Shown: one piece after another, positions 5,862 to 12,456 of the stretch
Layout: the number at the start of each line of letters is the position of its first letter
Position numbering within the stretch: the first letter of the stretch is position 1
IMG/VR virus record: IMGVR_UViG_3300045789_000617
Location: 1 to 25,648 of that record
DNA from: a virus
Direction: 5' to 3' (one strand)
DNA length: 25,648 nucleotides
Notes under the pieces: model-generated
Told to the model about the DNA's origin: nothing
The model's database searches: none
What the model saw: the letters and a program-made list of their open reading frames with translations, nothing else
Made by a program: the position numbers and the translations under genes

Positions 5862-7568
5862 TTAAGCTGCTTTGCCTAGAGAGCTAATCGCATCGCTGTA
5901 ACCGCTCCAGTTATCAACACCGTGAGCCTGCAGAGCTTCTAACATGTCGCGAGCCTGCTTAAGCTCCATGTATTCGGTGTTGGTAATAGCAACCATTGCT
6001 TCCGCTGCTTTCCGGGTAGGGGCTGCAAAGCGAGGTGATGCAGTTTGTGCTTCTTGCTGGACTGGTTGTTGAATAAGTGTTGCAGGCTCTGCTTGCTGGG
6101 CTGGTTGGCTTTCGACTTTTGCCGCTAGTGCTGCTTTTTCCTGCTCTTTACGAATGCGAGCCTGCTCCTCTAAGCGGATCTTCTCGCGCTCTTGCTCCAG
6201 CTTGGCTTCGGCTTCGCGCTTGGCTTTGGCTGCTTCTTCAGCTTGAATACGCTGACGCTCTTGCTCTTGGCGCTGGCGTTCCTTCTCTTTATGAGCTGAG
6301 ATGCGAGAGTTAACTTTGTCTTTTAGGTGGTCTTCAGAAAGCATGACAAGTTCACAGCGGTCAGCAAAAAGGTGCTCGAAGCCTGCTGATAATTTATTGA
6401 GCAGAATTGCCTTCGCAGTAATCCCTTCAGCTTGCTGAGTCGCCATCGCTTTGTTTTTTGCTAACTCATCATCTGCTGCAGACTGAACACTGGTAATGGT
6501 TTTTTTGCCTTTGATTGCCGTAGCAAAATCAGCAGTGATCGTTGGGAGCATGAAGCCGTACTGGCCTAGCTGGCGGTTGAGCTCAGCAATATGCTGATCC
6601 AAGGCGCGCTTTGCTGTCATGATGGTTTCAGAACGAAGTTGCTCTTTACGAGCCTTAACTAGCTTGTTGAGTTCAAGACGTTTTTTGCGCATTGACTCTT
6701 TAAGCTCATCGATAGTGTTAAACAACACGCTAATAGATTCAGTTTGAGCAAGTGCTTGCGCCTTAACTTGTTCCAGCTGCTTCTCGCCTTTATCGAAAAA
6801 CTTCACAGTCGCATCAGCATCAGCAAAATCTTGATCGGTGGTAAGGTCTGTTTTGACTGCTTCTATTCGAGCGGTAACAGCATCTTTAAAGGTTGTTAGG
6901 TTTGAGCTTTTAACTTCACCTGCAATATCTACGGTAAGAACTGGAAGCTCTTTCTGTGTTGCTGCTACTACTTCAACAGTAGCTTCTGCAGGAGTGTAGT
7001 TTCTAAGATCTTCAGCAAACTGGTTCCAGCCTGCTAACAGCTCTTCGCGGCGGCCTGGTATTGAGGTGTACCACATAGAAGCCATATTCTCTTTTGTGCC
7101 ATCAGAGCACATAAACAAGCATTGATCAGCGCCAGAAACTAACAGCTGTTGTTCTAACTGCCAGTAGTAATGCGCTTCCAGCTCTTCTGCTTGAACTGCT
7201 GCAAACAGCTTCTGATTTAAAAGCTTATGCTCCCAGCAAACATCTTCAAGCATGGTGATGCCATCAAATGAAGCGAGAAGGTTTAAGCTGATATCATCAT
7301 GCATCGCGGTAGCAGGAAATAACTCTTCACCAATAATTTCTTCTGCAAGCGGTCTTGCGAGCTCTTCAGCCTTATGGCCTTTGTTGAAGATTTTCTGCTG
7401 GTGCTCAGATACTTCAGCAACCAATCCGGTAGCTTTCATATGCAGAAGTTCAGAACGCTTCTGGTATTTAGATGCGCCCATCATTGCAGGTGCTTCAGAA
7501 GCTGTGAAACGTGCAGCTCTGGCTTCATGCCATGCTTGAGAGCCTTGAACTAAATCTAAAATTCTCAT
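5862..7568 (-). CDS. YqaJ-type recombination exonuclease with long coiled-coil tail
   Basis: 568 residues. The first ~200 match YqaJ/lambda-exonuclease-like nucleases: QGSQAWHEAR, TASEAPAMMG, acidic residues E68/E69, D102 in SFDGI, and E113-x-K115 in WEHK, the PD-(D/E)XK signature. This would resect double-strand ends for Bet-mediated annealing. The remaining ~370 residues are very rich in Lys, Glu, Gln and Ala. They contain a long charged helix at about 415-500 (many QEQER / EAEAKLEQ-type repeats), a Pro/Gln linker and a small C-terminal helix. That tail is much longer than in the usual family member. Its start overlaps the Bet stop as TAATG, so the two are translationally coupled. Confidence 0.9.
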   Translation of the reverse strand: MRILDLVQGSQAWHEARAARFTASEAPAMMGASKYQKRSELLHMKATGLVAEVSEHQQKIFNKGHKAEELARPLAEEIIGEELFPATAMHDDISLNLLASFDGITMLEDVCWEHKLLNQKLFAAVQAEELEAHYYWQLEQQLLVSGADQCLFMCSDGTKENMASMWYTSIPGRREELLAGWNQFAEDLRNYTPAEATVEVVAATQKELPVLTVDIAGEVKSSNLTTFKDAVTARIEAVKTDLTTDQDFADADATVKFFDKGEKQLEQVKAQALAQTESISVLFNTIDELKESMRKKRLELNKLVKARKEQLRSETIMTAKRALDQHIAELNRQLGQYGFMLPTITADFATAIKGKKTITSVQSAADDELAKNKAMATQQAEGITAKAILLNKLSAGFEHLFADRCELVMLSEDHLKDKVNSRISAHKEKERQRQEQERQRIQAEEAAKAKREAEAKLEQEREKIRLEEQARIRKEQEKAALAAKVESQPAQQAEPATLIQQPVQQEAQTASPRFAAPTRKAAEAMVAITNTEYMELKQARDMLEALQAHGVDNWSGYSDAISSLGKAA

Positions 7569-8314
7569 TATTTAATCCCCATGATTTGTTGTTTTTGCTC
7601 ATCAGTCAGAAGGGCCTTGCTGCTGACCATTTGAATGATTTGGTCCGGTGTTTTTTTGCCTGCTTCAATAGCGTCTTTCCATTTAGGGAAGTTCTGATCA
7701 AAGCTGTCTACTGGGTAATACTCGAGAGCAGGGCGGCTTTCTTCTTGAGGAGTAATATTTTTCTCTGCAGCCACAGACTGCTTGATGCGTTCAGCTTCAT
7801 CCGGGTCAACTATTCCAGATAAGCCAAATGCATAACGAGCTGCTTGAATGGTGGCTTTATGTCGAAGCATGCGAGCTGGCCATTTTTTCCATGGCTCTGA
7901 AGTGCCAGCACACTCATTAAGGTACTCAGTCACCTCGGTATAGCGCTGACGGTCCTTTCTATAAATTCGACAAGTAATGGCTGAGAGCTCGCCGCCCTCT
8001 TGGATATCAATAAACTCCATACCATCAAAAGCAGGGTGCTGATTAATAATCTTCAACCAACCATCTATAGAGACGATCGGTTGAATTGCACCGCGATTAG
8101 CAAAGGCATAAATTTCTTTAGAAAGTGGGTTTAGCTGATACTCGTTAGCAATGACGAGAAAGGTTACAAACTCTTCATTGCTTACTTGCTGGCCATTCGA
8201 CTTGGCCTTCATGAGGGTATTCAGAACAATGCCCTGCATTTCCTTTTCATCAAGGCTTAATCGAGAAGCCATTGCTGCTATAGGTGTTTGCTGTGCTGTT
8301 ACTGGTGCGTTCAT
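7568..8314 (-). CDS. bet: phage recombinase Bet (RecT/Redbeta superfamily)
   Basis: A 248-residue single-strand annealing protein. The body has the Bet family pattern: LNTLMKAKSNGQQVSNEEFVTF region, NPLSKEIYAF, PIVSIDGWLKIINQHPAFDGMEF, YRKDRQRYTEVTEYLNEC and a Trp/Arg-rich block WKKWPARMLRHKATIQAARYAFGL. The C-terminal third is divergent, as is usual. It would coat ssDNA made by the coupled YqaJ nuclease and anneal it to homologous DNA. The leader AAGGACGGGAATATG belongs to the recurrent AGGACG group. The stop overlaps the nuclease start by one base. Confidence 0.94.
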   Translation of the reverse strand: MNAPVTAQQTPIAAMASRLSLDEKEMQGIVLNTLMKAKSNGQQVSNEEFVTFLVIANEYQLNPLSKEIYAFANRGAIQPIVSIDGWLKIINQHPAFDGMEFIDIQEGGELSAITCRIYRKDRQRYTEVTEYLNECAGTSEPWKKWPARMLRHKATIQAARYAFGLSGIVDPDEAERIKQSVAAEKNITPQEESRPALEYYPVDSFDQNFPKWKDAIEAGKKTPDQIIQMVSSKALLTDEQKQQIMGIK

Positions 8315-8366
8315 ATTCCCGTCCTTATTTAATGAATTTGAGCGTGAGATCTCCCGTTCACTCGCT

Positions 8367-8531
8367 CTATTGAAGCCTTGCTACATCCCCGTAGGCTTTA
8401 GCTCCAATATGGGTGATTTTTGCTGTGCGCTTTTTGGCGCGGCGAACATAGAAGAATGCTTTTCCGGTTCCCTCTAGTGCGCTAATAATCTCGCCTTGAG
8501 TTTTTGCCTTTATCGCATCATCTAATGTCAT
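8367..8531 (-). CDS. 54-residue basic hypothetical protein
   Basis: A short gene that fills the gap before bet. It is basic, with VRRAKKRTAKITHIG in the middle; an N-terminal helix (LDDAIKAKTQGEIISALEG) is followed by strand-like segments. It may be a small nucleic-acid-binding or accessory protein, but I do not recognise it. It starts 2 bp after the stop of the next small gene (TAGTTATG), a spacing that implies coupled translation; no separate strong ribosome-binding site is seen. Confidence 0.6.
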   Translation of the reverse strand: MTLDDAIKAKTQGEIISALEGTGKAFFYVRRAKKRTAKITHIGAKAYGDVARLQ

Positions 8532-8533
8532 AA

Positions 8534-8710
8534 CTAAGCCGCCTTATCTTGGTTTTGCTGTTCTAGCATTTCTATGCGAGCAAGCATTTGAAGCACGATC
8601 TCCGGCGTTATGGTTTTAAACCAAAGATCTCTATTGCCAGGTGTAACCTCGCCTAGCTGAGTAAGCTCTTTCATTGCACCTGCTAGGCCTTTAATCTGTT
8701 CGGTATCCAT
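8534..8710 (-). CDS. 58-residue hypothetical protein
   Basis: A small, mainly helical protein (TEQIKGLAGAMKELTQLGE, then PEIVLQMLARIEMLEQQNQ), likely a short coiled-coil or helix-turn-helix-like dimer. Unrecognised. It begins 2 bp after the stop of the 157-residue gene and ends 2 bp before the 54-residue gene, so three genes are packed with identical TAGTTATG junctions, strong evidence that this is a real reading frame. Confidence 0.62.
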   Translation of the reverse strand: MDTEQIKGLAGAMKELTQLGEVTPGNRDLWFKTITPEIVLQMLARIEMLEQQNQDKAA

Positions 8711-8712
8711 AA

Positions 8713-9186
8713 CTAAAACCCCGCAGCCTGAAGAGCATTAGCCTCTAAAGCTGATGCTTTAAGCTCTTCGAGGTTAAATGAAAGCTTGCGGATGATGGCG
8801 CATTTGGTAGCCAAAGAATTAAGCAGCTGAAGGCGATTAATATTTTCTTTAGAGAAACAATCAGCCATTGCTTTTTCTAACTCTAAAATGACGTACTCAG
8901 GCGAAGCCTCGATAGCTAACACTTCACGCTCTTCATTAGATAAGTAACCGCTTGTTTCGCTAGCAATATCTAAATCAGATTGCTTAATCCAGTAGATCTC
9001 GCTCTGACAGTCCTGAATACTCAAGAGCTTATTGTTCAGAAAGACATCACCAGTATTGAACGCAAGGCTTAAGGCTGCGTTAGTTACTAAATCAAAATCT
9101 TCCTGATTTAGGCCGCCCATGTTTTTGGCTCCAAAATGTTGGCGCATCATTCCTTCCATGTATTGATTTAATCCTGCTGCACTCAT
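8713..9186 (-). CDS. hypothetical phage protein, early in the PL operon
   Basis: A 157-residue acidic, helical soluble protein. It has a Met-rich N-terminus (LNQYMEGMMRQHFG), a central LSIQDCQSEIYWIKQSDLD segment and a C-terminal helical pair (SFNLEELKASALEANALQ). The family is not recognised. It is the first sizeable gene of the leftward operon. The leader ATATAGAGGACGGGACGATG is a 20-nt perfect match to the leader of the YopX gene at 18878 in the opposite operon. Confidence 0.75.
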   Translation of the reverse strand: MSAAGLNQYMEGMMRQHFGAKNMGGLNQEDFDLVTNAALSLAFNTGDVFLNNKLLSIQDCQSEIYWIKQSDLDIASETSGYLSNEEREVLAIEASPEYVILELEKAMADCFSKENINRLQLLNSLATKCAIIRKLSFNLEELKASALEANALQAAGF

Positions 9187-9203
9187 CGTCCCGTCCTCTA
9201 TAT
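9184..9203 (-). promoter_or_regulatory. shared 20-nt translation-start leader
   Basis: ATATAGAGGACGGGACGATG contains the ribosome-binding site AGGA and ends in the start codon. It is identical to 18861-18880 on the other strand. Related AGGACG(A/G)(A/G) leaders precede genes starting at 1608, 4381, 4784, 5223, 8314 and 13043, with a weaker one at 5831. The ACGGGACGA core also recurs in the structured noncoding region at 13590-13700. Confidence 0.6.
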
Positions 9204-9293
9204 ATTTCCGTTTGCTATCTCAAGCACCACAAAGATTAAAAATGCCGTTGGCATAAGTAGTGCGAGTAGTCCGTAAAGTTTGTTAGTCATTTT
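9198..9293 (-). CDS. 31-residue single-TM small protein
   Basis: Possible first gene of the PL transcript, starting about 20 nt after the predicted transcription start. After MTNKLYG comes one hydrophobic helix (LLALLMPTAFLIFVVLEIA) and a short polar tail, so it would be an inner-membrane micropeptide. The ribosome-binding site is poor. Longer in-frame starts exist upstream but lie in the promoter/operator region and are rejected. Its stop TAG directly adjoins the next gene's AGGACGGGACG leader, consistent with coupling. Confidence 0.42.
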   Translation of the reverse strand, partial: KMTNKLYGLLALLMPTAFLIFVVLEIANGNI

Positions 9294-9303
9294 CAAGGTT
9301 TTA

Positions 9304-9363
9304 ATCACTAAAGTTATTGAAAATATAACCAAGGTTATTGTTATAGTCAATAACTTTAGTAAT
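9304..9363 (-). promoter_or_regulatory. leftward early promoter PL with three operators
   Basis: On the minus strand the -35 is TTGACT (9345-9350), the spacer is 17 bp, and the -10 is TATATT (9322-9327). Three related 14-bp sites overlap it on the plus strand: ATCACTAAAGTTAT (9304-9317), the perfect palindrome ATAACCAAGGTTAT (9325-9338), which covers the spacer and part of the -10, and ATAACTTTAGTAAT (9350-9363). Start-to-start spacings of 21 and 25 bp are near two helical turns. Sites of the same type occur at PR/PRM, so CI and Cro should act here. Confidence 0.85.
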
Positions 9364-9435
9364 AATTTTTTATTTATAGGGAAGTGCGCTGAATTTATTT
9401 TAAAAAAGAAAGAAAAATCAGGGAGTGCAGGCAAC

Positions 9436-9460
9436 AAAAAACCCGCTCAGTGGCGGGTTT
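9436..9460 (-). terminator. rho-independent terminator after the 211-residue gene
   Basis: Stem AAACCCGC (9439-9446) / GCGGGTTT (9453-9460), loop TCAGTG, followed on the minus strand by a T-run ending TTTTTTG. It would stop leftward transcripts from the immunity region before they enter PL. Confidence 0.85.
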
Positions 9461-9533
9461 ATGGTGGGTCTTATTGGGGGGGAATATTCACCCATCTTTA
9501 CTTACAGGGAGCGTATTAGCAGGCTTTATTATG

Positions 9534-10169
9534 CTAATTCCCCAGTATTTGCTCATCTCCCCATTTTTCATGAGCCCACTGATAATCATCCTCACTCATA
9601 AGCGCAGGTTTTTCATAAAAGCCTTTATTAGGTTGTGCGGTAGCATCGGTATTGTCTGGTTTGTATTCGCAGTGGTCATTTGTCTTATAGACTATCTGCT
9701 CAAGCAAAACAGTGATCAATTTGTAGTGATGTTCTGGACAAATGCCTTTGTCCGACAGAGCATCAACTATGTCGCCATAAGAGTGATCAGATATATAAAT
9801 AGGACGATCAACCTTTTTATCAGTGCCATCTTGCTGAATGATTTTGGAATTTTCAAGGCAAACGATCGCAATTTCTAGAGCCAGGACTGCGTTAATATTT
9901 CTATGCTGAATACCGCGAACGTAAATGGGAATTGTTGTTTTAACAGGAGCTAAGCAAATAAAATAAGCCATGAAATTGGCTAACTTTTTGAATGTGCTGG
10001 CTTTCTCAAGTCCGTCACCATGAGGGAATTCCTCAACCATATGAAAGCACACGCTTTCGAGTGCATTATCATCAACCTGAACATTGTTAATTTTAATAGC
10101 TTTAGTAAAGCCATTTATATAAGTAGCTAGGTTATTAAAATCTTGTGAAGTACTACCTGTATAAATCAT
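9534..10169 (-). CDS. hypothetical protein in the immunity region
   Basis: A 211-residue soluble acidic protein, mainly helical. Recognisable segments are FNNLATYINGFTKAIKIN, CFHMVEEFPHGDGLEKASTFKKLANFMAYFI, INAVLALEIAIVCLE and a polar C-terminal tail with EKPALMSEDDYQWAHEKWGDE. I do not know the family. It reads leftward between the repressor operon and PL, the place where lambda carries rex and other phages carry superinfection-exclusion or lysogenic-conversion genes, so a lysogen-expressed function is a reasonable guess. The ribosome-binding site CAGGAAGAAT is good. A strong terminator ends only ~22 bp upstream of the start, so expression probably depends on read-through. Confidence 0.75.
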   Translation of the reverse strand: MIYTGSTSQDFNNLATYINGFTKAIKINNVQVDDNALESVCFHMVEEFPHGDGLEKASTFKKLANFMAYFICLAPVKTTIPIYVRGIQHRNINAVLALEIAIVCLENSKIIQQDGTDKKVDRPIYISDHSYGDIVDALSDKGICPEHHYKLITVLLEQIVYKTNDHCEYKPDNTDATAQPNKGFYEKPALMSEDDYQWAHEKWGDEQILGN

Positions 10170-10190
10170 ATTCTTCCTGAATCAAGACGA

Positions 10191-10224
10191 AAAAAAACCG
10201 CTACTTATTTAGGTAGCGGTTTTT
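10191..10224 (-). terminator. strong rho-independent terminator, possible attenuator
   Basis: Stem AACCGCTAC (10196-10204) / GTAGCGGTT (10213-10221), 8-nt loop, followed on the minus strand by eight T residues; a shorter T-run also exists on the plus side. It separates the 72-residue gene from the 211-residue gene with little room for a promoter between hairpin and start codon. Confidence 0.88.
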
Positions 10225-10235
10225 CAAAAGCGAGG

Positions 10236-10454
10236 TTAAGATTTCTGCGCAGAGGCATTGATATTGTAGCAGCGACGACCAAAGGCCCATGCACGCTTGG
10301 CAATATCTTCATAAGACATTTCAGCAATAACACCCTGCGCATTCTTGTTTTCAAACATGGCAGGCTTTGCCATAGTAAGCAGCTCGCCACGGTTTTCTCC
10401 ACGTGCAACGATAAGATTGTCAAACACTTCCGGTGCTTGAATTGCAGTTTGCAT
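10236..10454 (-). CDS. 72-residue hypothetical protein in the immunity region
   Basis: The start at 10454 is chosen because AAGGGGAATACA precedes it; an upstream in-frame start lacks a site. The product is small and soluble. The N-terminal half contains FDNLIVARGENRGELLTMA and the C-terminal half a helix with SYEDIAKRAWAFGRRCYN. The family is not recognised. It has its own candidate promoter about 90 bp upstream and a strong terminator immediately after the stop. It is probably expressed in the lysogen because it lies outside the PL and PR transcripts. Confidence 0.68.
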   Translation of the reverse strand: MQTAIQAPEVFDNLIVARGENRGELLTMAKPAMFENKNAQGVIAEMSYEDIAKRAWAFGRRCYNINASAQKS

Positions 10455-10548
10455 TGTATTCCCCTTAAATTTTTTGTGATTTTTCTTTATATAAACACTG
10501 ATATTAAGATTATTCCTGCTGACCAGGTTGAAGCAATAAGGTGTTAGT

Positions 10549-10576
10549 TCTATAGGATATGTGGCAATAGTGACAA
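10549..10576 (-). promoter_or_regulatory. candidate leftward promoter for the 72-residue gene
   Basis: On the minus strand TTGTCA (10571-10576), a 16-bp spacer and TATAGA (10549-10554) give a plausible sigma70 promoter. The transcript would start near 10541 with a leader of roughly 85 nt before the ATG at 10454. Confidence 0.45.
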
Positions 10577-10650
10577 TTAAATACCATCGAGGCACATTGT
10601 AGTAAATTAAAGCTTTGCTTGTATACTAAAAGTTACTCATTTTGGTCTAA

Positions 10651-10701
10651 TGTATACTTATACAGTAGTTTAAACTACCGCTAGGCTATAGGTATACGAG
10701 T
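10651..10701. repeat. nested inverted repeats
   Basis: The inner perfect 14-bp palindrome GTAGTTTAAACTAC (10665-10678) is flanked by the outer inverted repeat GTATACTTATA / TATAGGTATAC, matching at 10 of 11 positions. A third GTATAC lies at about 10621. None matches the ATAAC-N4-GTTAT operators of the repressor, so a second DNA-binding protein is implied. Confidence 0.6.
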
Positions 10702-10749
10702 AGCTTATAACTTAGACTGCATATCGGCCAGAAGTTCGTTTTTTTGATA

Positions 10750-10781
10750 AGCACGCTACCAAATACTTATGGTGGCGTGCT
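10750..10781. repeat. long hairpin after the exported-protein gene
   Basis: A 12-bp stem AGCACGCTACCA / TGGTGGCGTGCT (one T-G pair) with an 8-nt loop, beginning 10 bp downstream of the gene's stop. No T-run follows on the minus strand, so it may act as a transcript-end stabiliser or a non-canonical terminator. Confidence 0.55.
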
Positions 10782-10790
10782 ATTGCCTAC

Positions 10791-10970
10791 TTAGCAGCCC
10801 CGATAATGGCCTTGAACGTAAGTGCCGTCTTTACGGTAGTAGCCATTAATCCACTGACACTTCTCGTCAACAACCGTTTGCGCTGCTGGCGTTGTTTGGT
10901 GCTCCGCTTGTGAGATGCTAGGCACTACTGCGTATAAGCCAATAGCGATTGATAGTAGTAGTTTTTTCAT
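10791..10970 (-). CDS. small exported protein with KDGTYV motif
   Basis: 59 residues from the ATG at 10970 (AAAAAAGGGACTTATCA leader). The N-terminus is a textbook Sec signal peptide: MKK, a hydrophobic core LLLSIAIGLYAVV, and cleavage after SQA (residue 22). The ~37-residue mature protein has two cysteines that could form a disulfide and the phrase NGYYRKDGTYVQGHYRG, a motif I recall from many small secreted or periplasmic proteins of unknown function. An alternative start at 11018 overlaps the upstream stop as ATGA but would bury the signal peptide behind 16 extra residues. It lies in the CI operon, so it is probably a lysogen-expressed periplasmic protein. Confidence 0.75.
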   Translation of the reverse strand: MKKLLLSIAIGLYAVVPSISQAEHQTTPAAQTVVDEKCQWINGYYRKDGTYVQGHYRGC

Positions 10971-11014
10971 TGATAAGTCCCTTTTTTGGGTTAGTTTTGG
11001 TTGGTATTCCTTTT

Positions 11015-11629
11015 TCATTCTTCCAGCTCGTCTTCAAATACCCAGCCGCTTTTGTTCTGCTCATCTTTTTCAAACGGGTTAACCGCATCAGAAAAGTCAT
11101 GCTCGGGCTTTTCTGAACTAAACAATTCGCTAAATAAATCCTGAATTGAGTATGCAATCACATCATTCAGGTCGGTCTTGCATGCCAATAAATAGTCTGA
11201 GTATAATTTATGATCTATTGCTTGAGGCTTTTGGAATGCCTCATATAAATCTTCAGGAAGTGCTACCATTTTATGCTCGTAAATTACCTTGCTAAGAAAC
11301 CTATAGCATCTTGGTTCTTTGTGTTTAGCGGTTATTCTTTTGCAGGCGTAACGTATAAAAAAAGCTCCTTTTTCGGATTGCGCATTTCCTATGTTTGATT
11401 CAACACATTCATTAAATGTATCCCTATAAAAATAAGATTTAAAATCCCATGTCGGGATATATGACCTATGCTCTTTTCGACAAATCTTGAGTAATTGATA
11501 TGCAGCTGTATTTGTTTTTGCATCTACCATTCTGTCAATTATGCAGTGCTCGGAGCTATCGTTGCCAGAAAATAGAACTAAGGCACTTAAAGCGCTAAAC
11601 ATAACTAAAAAGGGGAAAAGTTTTTTCAT
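11015..11629 (-). CDS. exported or membrane-anchored cysteine-rich protein, CI-linked
   Basis: About 204 residues, following the repressor by ~30 bp with a strong AAGGAGG site. Of the tandem ATGs at 11632 and 11629 the second has better spacing. The N-terminus MKKLFPFLVMFSALSALVLFSG is a signal peptide or membrane anchor. The outside part has paired cysteines (EHCIIDRMVDAKTNTAAYQLLKIC, then ECVES, YACKR, RCYRF, LACKT), suggesting disulfides, and an acidic C-terminus. The CIIDRM...AAYQLLKIC block recalls a small four-cysteine domain in gammaproteobacterial exported proteins, but I am not sure of the family. Its place directly behind cI resembles rexAB of lambda. Confidence 0.75.
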   Translation of the reverse strand: MKKLFPFLVMFSALSALVLFSGNDSSEHCIIDRMVDAKTNTAAYQLLKICRKEHRSYIPTWDFKSYFYRDTFNECVESNIGNAQSEKGAFFIRYACKRITAKHKEPRCYRFLSKVIYEHKMVALPEDLYEAFQKPQAIDHKLYSDYLLACKTDLNDVIAYSIQDLFSELFSSEKPEHDFSDAVNPFEKDEQNKSGWVFEDELEE

Positions 11630-11660
11630 CATGCCTCCTTGCTATGCTGTTTTTAGGGGT

Positions 11661-12314
11661 TTAAAACGCTCTTCCCAGTAACCCCGCGACTCTGCCTATT
11701 ATGCGTAGCCGATCTACATTATCTTGCGCGATAGTCTGGTCTTGGTATGCAGGGTTGTTCTTGTTGTCTGATTTTATAGTCCAGTAGCCAGAAAACTCTT
11801 TAACAAAGCGCTTAACTTTTAAATCGCCTTCAAACTCAAAAGCGTAAAGCTGATTACTTAGAGGCTTAATCACAGAAGTATCTATAACAATAGACTCATC
11901 ATTATGGAGCGTGGGCTCCATTGAATCGCCTTTCACTTTAACAATGCAGGCGTTAGCGGGTGATACCCCCATCATTGTTAAGAGTTGCTCAGGAACCTCT
12001 AATGTTTCATAAGCACCATTATCATCAGCAACACTACCAAACCCCGCCGAAAACTGGACATCATAAAAAGGGATATCAAAGCTTGAGGGTTGTTTGTTAC
12101 CGCTTAATCCGTATGAGCGGGAAACCCCAGTATTAAGCCATTCAGGATCACATTGAAGAGCGTCCGCAATTTCTAGGAGCTTACGAGTTGTTTTAGATTG
12201 CCCTGAAACAAGCTTGTATATAGCAGGTTGAGACACACCCGCTCTAGTAGCAAGCTCTTGTTGGGAGAAGCCTAATTCATTAAGTCTTATTTGTATGCGA
12301 TCGGCCAAGCTCAT
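11661..12314 (-). CDS. cI: CI-type phage repressor (HTH_XRE + S24 peptidase)
   Basis: 217 residues. Residues 1-65 are an XRE helix-turn-helix (FSQQELATRAGVSQPAIYKLVSG). A linker leads to the self-cleavage site Ala90-Gly91 (VQFSAGFGS), then the LexA/S24-like peptidase with catalytic Ser131 (GDSMEPTL) and Lys168 (KVKRF). It should therefore be inactivated by RecA-stimulated autocleavage during the SOS response, inducing the prophage. It binds the ATAAC-N4-GTTAT operators at PL and PR/PRM. It is read leftward from PRM and starts an operon with two exported proteins. Confidence 0.96.
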   Translation of the reverse strand: MSLADRIQIRLNELGFSQQELATRAGVSQPAIYKLVSGQSKTTRKLLEIADALQCDPEWLNTGVSRSYGLSGNKQPSSFDIPFYDVQFSAGFGSVADDNGAYETLEVPEQLLTMMGVSPANACIVKVKGDSMEPTLHNDESIVIDTSVIKPLSNQLYAFEFEGDLKVKRFVKEFSGYWTIKSDNKNNPAYQDQTIAQDNVDRLRIIGRVAGLLGRAF

Positions 12315-12338
12315 ACTGACACTCTAATCCATTAACTT

Positions 12339-12367
12339 TAAATAATATAACTAATGTTATATCTCAA
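12339..12367 (-). promoter_or_regulatory. repressor promoter PRM with operator
   Basis: Minus-strand TTGAGA (12362-12367), 17-bp spacer, TATTTA (12339-12344). The operator ATAACTAATGTTAT (12347-12360) lies in the spacer, so bound repressor or Cro can shut its own promoter. Confidence 0.6.
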
Positions 12368-12382
12368 ACTTCTTTCATTCAA

Positions 12383-12423
12383 AGACCTAAAGTAATTGAC
12401 ATAATGATAACTTTGGTTATTAT
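12383..12423 (+). promoter_or_regulatory. rightward early promoter PR with operators
   Basis: TTGACA (12396-12401), 16-bp spacer, TATTAT (12418-12423). The operator ATAACTTTGGTTAT (12407-12420) fills the spacer and enters the -10. A weaker relative AGACCTAAAGTAAT (12383-12396) overlaps the -35. The divergent arrangement with PRM is as in lambda. Confidence 0.8.
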
Positions 12424-12456
12424 TGGGTCATAACGATCATATACAGGCAAAGCAAA

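Larger units (their letters stand above)
10455..10749. other. intergenic control region rich in palindromes
   Basis: About 300 bp without a gene, between the 72-residue gene and the exported-protein gene. It contains the candidate promoter at 10549-10576, three GTATAC boxes, a perfect 14-bp palindrome at 10665-10678 and an AT-rich leader. No reading frame here is convincing. Confidence 0.6.

Noticed and set aside
6077-6313. 78-codon rightward frame with Leu/Ala/Trp repeats
   Set aside because: It is the antisense of the charged coiled-coil tail of the YqaJ protein; the apparent repeats mirror Glu/Gln/Arg codons.
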